This document shows, piece by piece, positions 31,787 through 37,752 of a stretch of 37,752 nt of DNA. Source of the stretch: an uncultured Synergistales bacterium (GTDB lineage Bacteria; Synergistota; Synergistia; Synergistales; Aminobacteriaceae); the NCBI GenBank assembly GCA_905233215.1, contig CAJODC010000009.1, forward strand, positions 1 to 37,752. The letters run 5' to 3'. Below the pieces are notes generated by a model that saw only the letters and a program-made list of their open reading frames with translations, made no database searches and was not told the DNA's origin. Position 1 is the first letter of the stretch; each line of letters begins with the position of its first letter. Position numbers and translations under genes: made by a program.

Positions 31787-33119
31787 ATCGCTCCGTTCTC
31801 ATTTCCTGATACTTTATGTGATACTCGCTGTGCTTTCGGGAATTGTTGTGCCTCTACTGTGCTTGAAACTCAGCGTTGACGGCTTCAGAAATTACCAGAT
31901 TCAAAGGAGGCAGGCTGACCTTGAGAATCTCGGCGAGTCTCTCGCTGCTCTCTACGATGAAGAAGGAGGCATCTGGAAACGCCGAAGAGTCATGGACATT
32001 CTGCGCCCTTCTCCTCAATGGGTGGGAATGACGATCTCTCTCATAGATTCTGAAGGTCGAGAAGTCTACACATTGAGGCCGATGAACATTCAGCACCGAC
32101 AGCGTCAACAAGAATCCGAAACCGAACACATCAAAATCAAACTTCCACGCAGCATAGGACGACTCGAAATCGAACGCCGGCTCCCTTCAGGACGCTACGA
32201 GACATCATTTGTCGATTACCTCACACGTTACACACTGACGGGAGCATTGGTGATGATACTTTTTGCGTGTACTGTCGGCTATTTTGTCGCCGGGAAATTG
32301 AGCCGTCCTGTTGTCCGTGCAATCGAAAGAACGAAGAGCATCTCACGTGGAGATTATGACGTTCACGAAGAGGCCAAGCCCGTAGGCATTCGAGAACTTG
32401 ACACCTTGACACGATGCGTTGAAGATTTAGGGAGGTCGCTTGACGGTCAGGAAAAATTGAGACGGCGTTTGATGGTCGATGTCGCTCACGAACTGAGAAC
32501 CCCTCTCACGGTAACAAGAACTCAGATTGAGGCGATTGCTGACGGAATACTTGAGCCGACTCCCGAACGCCTTGCGCTTTGCGTGAACGAGATGACGAGA
32601 CTTGCTGACTTGATCGGGAACGTTGACGCATTGTCTAGGATTGAGGGCGAAACTTTGAGGCTTAACACTGAGTCAACAAACATGAAAGATTTTCTCATGC
32701 CCGTAACAGAAAGTTTCAGTCCTGTTTTCTCAAAGTCAGGAATAATTTTGACCGCTGAACTTGATGACGTGAACTGCGAGATTGACCGTGAAAAGTTCAG
32801 GCATGTAATCGACAACCTGCTGTCAAACGCACTGCGTTACACCGACAAGGGAGGCACTGTAAGCGTGAGATTATTCTCCGAAAATGACGAGGCAGTGATC
32901 GAAGTTTCTGACACTGGAATCGGAATCTCACAGGAGGATTTGCCGAATGTTTTTGAACGTTTCTGGCGGGCTGACGAGTCAAGAACGAGAGTAACGGGCG
33001 GAAGCGGTGTAGGTCTTGCGATTGTCAAGGCGACAGTTGAGGCTCACGGCGGTAAAATTTCGGTAACAAGCAGAAAAGGTGAAGGAACTTGTTTCACTGT
33101 GAGGCTGAAACGTGTTTAA
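31773..33119 (+). CDS. Membrane sensor histidine kinase with HAMP domain
   Basis: 448 aa (TTG 31770 and ATG 31776 are alternative starts). TM1 ~11-33, a ~120-residue periplasmic sensor rich in Arg/Gln/Glu, TM2 ~153-174, HAMP ~175-228, HisKA with His239 (VDVAHELRTPLT), and HATPase (NLLSNALRYTDKGG, DTGIGI, GGSGVGLAIVKA). The layout is that of CpxA/BaeS-type envelope sensors. It overlaps the regulator gene by 14 nt, so the pair is co-translated and almost certainly cognate. The neighbouring divergent periplasmic proteins suggest it senses metals or misfolded envelope proteins (inference). Confidence 0.92.
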   Translation: MMKSRSLRSHFLILYVILAVLSGIVVPLLCLKLSVDGFRNYQIQRRQADLENLGESLAALYDEEGGIWKRRRVMDILRPSPQWVGMTISLIDSEGREVYTLRPMNIQHRQRQQESETEHIKIKLPRSIGRLEIERRLPSGRYETSFVDYLTRYTLTGALVMILFACTVGYFVAGKLSRPVVRAIERTKSISRGDYDVHEEAKPVGIRELDTLTRCVEDLGRSLDGQEKLRRRLMVDVAHELRTPLTVTRTQIEAIADGILEPTPERLALCVNEMTRLADLIGNVDALSRIEGETLRLNTESTNMKDFLMPVTESFSPVFSKSGIILTAELDDVNCEIDREKFRHVIDNLLSNALRYTDKGGTVSVRLFSENDEAVIEVSDTGIGISQEDLPNVFERFWRADESRTRVTGGSGVGLAIVKATVEAHGGKISVTSRKGEGTCFTVRLKRV

Positions 33120-33121
33120 TC

Positions 33122-33130
33122 TGGTATACT
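33122..33130 (+). promoter_or_regulatory. Extended -10 promoter of the nitronate monooxygenase-like gene
   Basis: TGG-TATACT at 33122-33130, one mismatch from TGnTATAAT, just after the kinase stop. Start expected near 33137; an AAGGAAGG site (33143-33150) follows. Confidence 0.5.
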
Positions 33131-33161
33131 TCATAAAAATCTAAGGAAGGTGTAGAGGGAA

Positions 33162-34241
33162 TTGAATGAAACCATGCCTGTATTGCGAATAGGAAAGTAT
33201 CAACCGCGTTATCCGCTTATACAGGGCGGAATGGGAGTAGACATTTCAGGGCCTAACCTAGCTGGCCATGTCGCTAAGAACGGCGGAATAGGAACGATAG
33301 CAAGCGTGGGACTTGCGCACGATTCACCGCTGTTCCAGATAGAGAAGCATAATTATTTTGACGTGAACGAGATCGTGATCAAGGAAGCGATCGCAAAAGC
33401 AAAGTCAATCTCCGGGCCTGACGGAATCATTGCCGTGAACTGTATGGTTGCGCTGACTGACTATGACAGACAGGTACGTTCTTCAGCCGAAGGAGGAGCG
33501 GACATAATAATTTCTGGAGCTGGACTGCCTTTAAGGCTTCCAGATTACACGAAAGATTTTCCTGATGTCGCTTTAGTACCGATAGTGTCATCAGCGAAAG
33601 CAGCGAGTCTGATTACTCGTCATTGGGAGAAAAAGTATCACCGAGTCCCCGATGCCTTTGTTGTTGAAGAGCCAGCGACAGCCGGAGGGCATCTCGGAGC
33701 GATGACGATTGAGCAGGTCTATGACCCGGCGTTACGGCTTGAACAAGCTGTGCCTGACGTGGTGAAGTATGTTGCTGAAGAGATGAAGAGCGACATACCT
33801 GTGATTGCTGCCGGAGGTATTTGGGACAGAAGCGACCTAGAGCGAGTTTTTGCGCTTGGTGCGAAGGGCGTTCAAATGGGAACGAGATTCGCCTGTACAG
33901 TTGAGGGCGACGCTTCAGACAGATTCAAACAGGCGTATATTGACGCAAAGGAAGAGGACGTTGTTTTGATTCACAGTCCAGCGGGTCTGCCTGGAAGGGC
34001 GATAAAGAATCCATTTGTCGCAAAATATCTTGAAGGCGAAGTCGAGAGCAAGCCATGTTTCGCCAACTGTCTGAGCCACTGCCGTTACAGGAAGACGAAA
34101 GAGACTTTCTGCATCGCCGCCGCTCTTGTTGACGCTCAAGTTGGGAACTGGGAGACAGGGTTGTTCTTCTGCGGTTCTAACGTTGTGAAGGTCAACAAAG
34201 TCGAGAGAGTCGCTGATATTGTATCGGAACTTTTCGAGTAA
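33162..34241 (+). CDS. Nitronate monooxygenase / 2-nitropropane dioxygenase-family flavoprotein
   Basis: 359 aa TIM-barrel FMN enzyme. YPLIQGGMGVDISGPNLA at the start, IVSSAKAA, VVEEPATAGGHLGA (the His is the usual catalytic-site residue), IPVIAAGGIWD and GAKGVQMGTRFACT are the standard NMO/FabK-type flavin-binding segments. A Cys-rich C-terminal extension (CFANCLSHCRY, then TFCIAA) has four cysteines that could bind a metal or cluster, not present in textbook NMOs. It may oxidise nitronates or be an enoyl reductase-like enzyme; the activity cannot be decided by eye. The TTG start uses AAGGAAGG at 33143-33150; ATG 33174 (MPVLRIGKY) is an alternative. Confidence 0.85.
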   Translation: MNETMPVLRIGKYQPRYPLIQGGMGVDISGPNLAGHVAKNGGIGTIASVGLAHDSPLFQIEKHNYFDVNEIVIKEAIAKAKSISGPDGIIAVNCMVALTDYDRQVRSSAEGGADIIISGAGLPLRLPDYTKDFPDVALVPIVSSAKAASLITRHWEKKYHRVPDAFVVEEPATAGGHLGAMTIEQVYDPALRLEQAVPDVVKYVAEEMKSDIPVIAAGGIWDRSDLERVFALGAKGVQMGTRFACTVEGDASDRFKQAYIDAKEEDVVLIHSPAGLPGRAIKNPFVAKYLEGEVESKPCFANCLSHCRYRKTKETFCIAAALVDAQVGNWETGLFFCGSNVVKVNKVERVADIVSELFE

Positions 34242-34244
34242 AGA

Positions 34245-34312
34245 TAACGATTAAGTCAAGGAACGACAGCGTAAACTTTGACTGCTGAACAAATCGTTAA
34301 GCGTGGTATAAT
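34245..34312 (+). promoter_or_regulatory. Nested inverted repeats and extended -10 promoter upstream of the zinc-ribbon gene
   Basis: TAACGATT (34245-34252) is a perfect inverted repeat of AATCGTTA (34292-34299). Nested inside, AGTCAA (34254-34259) pairs with TTGACT (34278-34283). Immediately downstream is TGG-TATAAT (34304-34312), an extended -10. No T-run follows the repeats, so an operator or upstream DNA structure is likelier than a terminator. Confidence 0.5.
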
Positions 34313-34344
34313 GGCCTAGACTTACGGGAAAGGAGATTGTCGAA

Positions 34345-34599
34345 ATGTCAGAAAAATTTTGCCCGTCATGCCACAAAGAATTAAAACTCAGAGAAGCCGG
34401 TTATCCTATGGGAAGCGCATTACTCAAGGCCGACAGAGTCCATGTTGATATTTACGAATGCCCGGAGTGTCACGGCATCAGGCTCTACGCAGCTGAGAGC
34501 GACATGGTAACGTGTCCGAAATGCGGAAGCCTTCACAGCAAGAAAGAAAAATGCGCAATCTGTGCGATGAACGAGGCCATTGACGAGGCCAGCAAGTAA
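34345..34599 (+). CDS. Small four-CxxC zinc-ribbon protein
   Basis: 84 aa with four CxxC pairs (CPSC 6-9, CPEC, CPKC, CAIC), enough for two Zn2+ sites, and no membrane segment. I recognise no specific family; small zinc ribbons of this type bind nucleic acid or protein. It has its own promoter, AAAGGAG before the ATG, and a strong terminator, so it is a monocistronic unit. Confidence 0.8.
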   Translation: MSEKFCPSCHKELKLREAGYPMGSALLKADRVHVDIYECPECHGIRLYAAESDMVTCPKCGSLHSKKEKCAICAMNEAIDEASK

Positions 34600-34613
34600 T
34601 CAGAAAAAATAAT

Positions 34614-34648
34614 CCCCTTGCCCAAAAAGAGCAGGGGGAAATTTTTTT
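34614..34648. terminator. Bidirectional terminator between the zinc-ribbon gene and the rsbW-like gene
   Basis: CCCCTTGC (34614-34621) pairs with GCAGGGGG (34631-34638), one wobble, then seven T (34642-34648). An A-run on the left serves the minus-strand operon. Confidence 0.8.
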
Positions 34649-35052
34649 CACAAACACTTCTTGCTCATCGTTAGGACATTACAGCCGTCTTTGTATTCGT
34701 AGCTTACAGTGTCCATAATTTTTTTGACGAGGAATATACCAAGTCCGCCGATTTTGCGTTCTTCAGCCGAAAGCGTTACGTCAGGGTCGGGCCTCTCTAA
34801 AGGGTTGTAAGGTATTCCCCTGTCGGCAAAAGTAATCTCTGCGCTTCCGTCTTTTTCGGTTACAGTAATTCTCGCTCTGCCTCCTTCGTGGTCGTAGGCA
34901 TAGTGGGCGATGTTCACGAAAATTTCTTCAACGGCCAAATTGATTTGATTCACCGTCTTCATTCCGCAGCCCATCGCTTCAAGTTCAGCGTCAATGAAAT
35001 CAAGTACTTCATCGAGTTTCTCTGTGCTTGCTTCCGTAGTAAGTTCTCTCAA
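34648..35052 (-). CDS. RsbW/SpoIIAB-like anti-sigma factor serine kinase (HATPase)
   Basis: 134 aa. GHKL ATPase fold: INLAVEEIFVNIAHYAY (N box), FADRGIPYNPL (G1 region) and IGGLGIFLVKKIMD (G2). Such proteins bind a sigma factor or other target and phosphorylate a STAS-domain antagonist; SpoIIE-type phosphatases reverse this. Two such phosphatases lie directly upstream, so this is a partner-switching cassette. No STAS antagonist or alternative sigma factor is in the window. TTG start 3 nt after the phosphatase stop, with GGAAGGAG about 10 nt ahead; an ATG at 35059 is out of frame. Confidence 0.9.
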   Translation of the reverse strand: MRELTTEASTEKLDEVLDFIDAELEAMGCGMKTVNQINLAVEEIFVNIAHYAYDHEGGRARITVTEKDGSAEITFADRGIPYNPLERPDPDVTLSAEERKIGGLGIFLVKKIMDTVSYEYKDGCNVLTMSKKCL

Positions 35053-35055
35053 GTT

Positions 35056-36675
35056 TCATTCTCTCCTTCCGTAATACTTCAATGACAGCATCGTTATATC
35101 ATCGAACTGTGGAGCATCGCCCGTGAAATCGTCAACAGATTTCTTCATCGTCTTCAGTATGTCCTCAACAGGCATGTCAACCGTACCGTTCAACCCTTCA
35201 ATCATTCTGTCAGTGCCGTAAAGCTCGTTATTGCTGTTCGTGGCCTCCGCGACTCCGTCTGTGTACAAATACAAATTATCGCCGGGATTCAATGTGAACT
35301 CGCTCGGCCTGAATCTCAATCCTTCCATCGTGGCTACTGCCGGACTCTGTTTCGTCTTGAACAGCGTGTAGCCTTCTCCGGGACGATAAATCGCCGGGTA
35401 TTCATGGCCAGCGTTTGAGGCGGTAACTGTTCCCGTTGATAGTTCGAGAATCCCAAGCCACACAGTAACAAACAATTCAGCCTCATTGCCCTCGCATAAC
35501 TGATTATTAACGTCATTGAGAATCTCAGAAGGAGTACCGCCCATTTGAGAGCGAGTCCGAATTACTGCATTTGCCCTTGCCATGAAAAGAGCAGCAGGTA
35601 TTCCCTTTCCTGAAACATCAGCCATGACCATTGCGAGATGATTATCATCAATCATGAAAAAGTCGTAGAAATCTCCGCCGACATCTTTGGCAGGAGTCAT
35701 TGTCGCTGAAATATCGTAGCACTTGTTGTCCGAAAAAGGAGGTACAATCTTCGGCAGCATGTCAAGCTGAATCTTTGAGGCTATATTGAGTTCAGCCTTT
35801 ATCTGTTCCTTCTCGGAAGTTATACGCTTTATGCTCTCAATATAATTCAGAACGTCTGACTCCATTGCGTCAATCGTCTTCGCAAGCCTGCCTATTTCGT
35901 TTACTGTCGTTATTCCCATGCTTAGAGGCGATTCGCTTTTCGTGTTCTCGCGGGCAAATCTTTCCGTCTCAGCCGCTATTTTCTGCACCGGACGTATTAA
36001 AACTTTGTTCAGGTACAAAGCATACACTGCAAACACAGCAAGCACTATCACAGCCGCTACTGTAGCAACATGGTCAACGTAAGACGTTCGGTAAAAGTTC
36101 AGGCGTTCCATTTGACGCTGTACGCATAGTATCCAGTCAACAGGGCTTGAGTCATTAAGTTTCACGGGAATCATTACGGTAATGTGATGTCCTGTTTCAC
36201 TGTCGCCCTTGTCCCGGAAAATTGTTACTATTTGGCTTCCGTTCTCGCAAATTTCCTTGTAGCCGCGCCGGTATTCGTCATTCGTTGTCTGCCTGACATA
36301 ACCGCTAGGGTAACGGTCATAATTTGCCGAACTGTTCATTACGCTGAGGAAAAATTTTATGTGATTGTAGTCGCTCTTGTCCGGCCGTATAACGTAAATG
36401 AATGTAGCGTCTTGAGTGTCGGCTAGCCTTGACCATTCGTCCTCAAGCATTTTGAATCTCATTCGGAACTCAGGCCCGGCAATTTCCCCCGTCAAAAGCT
36501 CATGAGGGATTAAAGTTCTTGCCGTCCTTGCCGTGTTGAACGCGCAGTCCTTGTACTGAGTGGCAACGGCTGATGTGAACTCCCTGTAGCCTGTTACGCA
36601 TACAAAGACCGTCAGACCGACAAGCACAAGAACAACGCCAGCTATAATCTGTACAGCGATATTTTTTCTCAGCAT
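35056..36675 (-). CDS. Membrane sensor SpoIIE/RsbU-type PP2C phosphatase
   Basis: 539 aa. TM1 ~8-29, an extracytoplasmic sensor domain (~30-200), TM2 ~205-226, a HAMP-like region and coiled coil (~227-300), then a PP2C/SpoIIE catalytic domain (~305-535) with DVGGDFYDFF, MADVSGKGIPAALFM, SNAGHEYPAIYR, LYTDGVAEATN and FDDITML, including the metal-binding aspartates. It should dephosphorylate a STAS anti-anti-sigma factor in response to an external signal. Its ATG overlaps the stop of the upstream phosphatase gene by 7 nt. The catalytic domain is nearly identical to that neighbour, while the sensor regions differ. Confidence 0.92.
   Translation of the reverse strand: MLRKNIAVQIIAGVVLVLVGLTVFVCVTGYREFTSAVATQYKDCAFNTARTARTLIPHELLTGEIAGPEFRMRFKMLEDEWSRLADTQDATFIYVIRPDKSDYNHIKFFLSVMNSSANYDRYPSGYVRQTTNDEYRRGYKEICENGSQIVTIFRDKGDSETGHHITVMIPVKLNDSSPVDWILCVQRQMERLNFYRTSYVDHVATVAAVIVLAVFAVYALYLNKVLIRPVQKIAAETERFARENTKSESPLSMGITTVNEIGRLAKTIDAMESDVLNYIESIKRITSEKEQIKAELNIASKIQLDMLPKIVPPFSDNKCYDISATMTPAKDVGGDFYDFFMIDDNHLAMVMADVSGKGIPAALFMARANAVIRTRSQMGGTPSEILNDVNNQLCEGNEAELFVTVWLGILELSTGTVTASNAGHEYPAIYRPGEGYTLFKTKQSPAVATMEGLRFRPSEFTLNPGDNLYLYTDGVAEATNSNNELYGTDRMIEGLNGTVDMPVEDILKTMKKSVDDFTGDAPQFDDITMLSLKYYGRRE
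35068..35775. repeat. Copy 1 of a ~0.7-kb duplicated PP2C-coding segment (other copy 36676-37386)
   Basis: The catalytic-domain DNA of the two phosphatase genes runs in parallel: shared blocks such as GTAATACTTCAATGACAGCA occur at the start of both. I estimate well over 80% identity by eye, with mostly third-position differences. Confidence 0.8.
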
Positions 36676-37752
36676 TTCCCGTAATACTTCAATGACAGCA
36701 TCGTTATATCGTCAAACTGCGGAGCCTCTCCCGTGAAATCGTCAACAGACTTCTTCATCGTCTTCAGTATCTCTTCAACGGGCATGTCAACAGTTTCGTT
36801 CAGAGCGTCAATCATTCTTTCAGTGCCGTAAAGTTCCTCGTTAATGTTCGTGGCCTCTGCTACTCCGTCAGTGTAGAGATACAAATCATCGCCGGGGTTG
36901 AGCGTAAATTCTGAGGCTCTGAATTTCAATCCTTCCATTGTTGCGACGGCTGGACTCTGCTTTGTCTTGAAGAGAGTATAGCCTTCGCCCGGACGATATA
37001 TGGCAGGAAATTCATGGCCAGCGTTTGAGGCTGTAACATGGCCGGTTGACACTTCGAGTATTCCGAGCCACACGGTAACGAACAATTCCGCCTCGTTGCC
37101 CTCGCAAAGCTGTGTGTTCACATCAGCAAGAATTTCTGACGGAGTTCCGCCCATTTGCGCTCGGTTCTTTATGAGAGTCTTTGCGATGACCATGAACAAC
37201 GCAGCAGGTACGCCTTTCCCGGAAACGTCAGCCATAACCATTGCGAGATGATCGTGATCAACGAAGAAGAAATCGTAGAAATCTCCGCCGACTTCCTTTG
37301 CAGGGTTCATTGTTGCGTAAATGTCAAATTCTTTCCTGTCAGGGAACGGCGGGAATATTCGCGGCAACATGTCGGCTTGAATCTGAGTCGCAACGTTGAG
37401 TTCAGCTCCGATTCGTTCTTTCTCGGCTGTAACGGCGGCTAAGTTCTTGACGTATTCCTTGAGGGAAGCGGCCATGTTGTTGAAGGATTCTGCAAGGTCG
37501 CCTATCTCGTCATTGCTGCGGATTTCGGCGCGGTAATCGAGGTTTCCGCCTGAGATTTTCTTCACGTCATCTTCGAGAGCGATAATAGGTGCGGTGAGTT
37601 TGTGCGAGAATTTACGGGCGGCAAAAACAGCAAGCAGCACGATAATCACGAATGCCCCCACGAATGACAGTATCGTGAAAATGACTCTCTCATTCATGCT
37701 TCTTACGGGGTCAAGGATTACGCTTTCGGGAATGCTCGCGCACAATGTCCAG
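36669..37752 (-). CDS. Second membrane sensor SpoIIE/RsbU-type PP2C phosphatase (N-terminus beyond window edge)
   Basis: The frame is open to the right edge (…WTLCASIPES), and that segment looks like the end of an extracytoplasmic sensor rather than a true start, so the TTG at 37745 is not the start codon. Visible order: sensor end, TM (~17-41 of the visible part), HAMP (SGGNLDYRAEIRSNDEIGDL), coiled coil, PP2C domain (EVGGDFYDFFFVD, MADVSGKGVPAALFM, YTDGVAEATN, FDDITML). Function as for its neighbour. The two phosphatases plus the RsbW-like kinase form one minus-strand operon. Confidence 0.92.
   Translation of the reverse strand, partial: WTLCASIPESVILDPVRSMNERVIFTILSFVGAFVIIVLLAVFAARKFSHKLTAPIIALEDDVKKISGGNLDYRAEIRSNDEIGDLAESFNNMAASLKEYVKNLAAVTAEKERIGAELNVATQIQADMLPRIFPPFPDRKEFDIYATMNPAKEVGGDFYDFFFVDHDHLAMVMADVSGKGVPAALFMVIAKTLIKNRAQMGGTPSEILADVNTQLCEGNEAELFVTVWLGILEVSTGHVTASNAGHEFPAIYRPGEGYTLFKTKQSPAVATMEGLKFRASEFTLNPGDDLYLYTDGVAEATNINEELYGTERMIDALNETVDMPVEEILKTMKKSVDDFTGEAPQFDDITMLSLKYYGKC
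36676..37386. repeat. Copy 2 of the ~0.7-kb duplicated PP2C-coding segment
   Basis: Direct-repeat partner of 35068-35775. Similarity drops sharply upstream, in the HAMP and sensor parts, so the duplicated or converted tract is confined to the catalytic domain. Confidence 0.8.

Noticed and set aside
34300-34325. tRNA-like stretch (GTGGTATAATGGCC)
   Set aside because: It resembles a D-arm only superficially; no acceptor stem, anticodon arm or T-arm can be folded around it. It is better read as an extended -10.

Overview
The window looks like a chromosomal segment of a diderm, anaerobic, signalling-rich bacterium. The gene set (a type Vd patatin autotransporter, a TctC-type binding protein, RNase G beside a stand-alone DUF2344 protein, LarC, ComB, a short archaeal-type ProRS, CheV and CheX) fits the phylum Synergistota best. 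That assignment is inference from gene content; no rRNA is present. Coding density is high, short operons dominate, and intrinsic terminators sit between convergent genes. Many genes start with TTG. Promoters follow a recurring extended -10 pattern (TGnTATAAT) with poor -35 boxes.

Layout. Positions 1-311 hold the N-terminal part of an IS200/IS605-type TnpB on the minus strand, running off the left edge. Positions 574-4444 are a tight plus-strand cluster: cheV, an unknown protein, the housekeeping sigma factor, and a two-TM ion channel with an RCK domain and an aberrant selectivity filter. Then come an EF-G-like GTPase (4503-6581) and era, which is split by one in-frame TAA. Positions 7595-16567 form a signalling island: a two-receiver response regulator, a kinase-receiver-HPt hybrid on the minus strand, and on the plus strand two receiver-bearing hybrid kinases plus a PAS-GGDEF-EAL protein whose two c-di-GMP domains are both degenerate.

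Positions 16560-24243 carry a sedoheptulokinase-like FGGY kinase, DUF2344 and RNase G, a fusion of a TctC-type binding protein with a CitMHS-type permease, RlmB-type rRNA methyltransferase, a YqgF-like nuclease and CheX. Positions 24279-29952 carry a possible leader peptide, the patatin autotransporter, proS, comB and larC. Positions 29999-33119 are three small secreted Pro/His-rich or Spy-like proteins (one apparently frameshifted) next to a divergent OmpR-type two-component system, a plausible envelope or metal-stress module. The window ends with a nitronate monooxygenase-like flavoprotein, a small zinc-ribbon protein, and a minus-strand partner-switching cassette (RsbW-like kinase plus two SpoIIE-type phosphatases with nearly identical catalytic domains); the last gene runs off the right edge.

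The most unusual items are the binding protein-CitMHS permease fusion, the nonsense codon in era, the doubly degenerate GGDEF-EAL protein, the GQGE channel filter, the symmetric or leaderless divergent promoters, and the leader ORF with a built-in terminator ahead of the autotransporter. All family calls were made by eye from motifs, without database searches.
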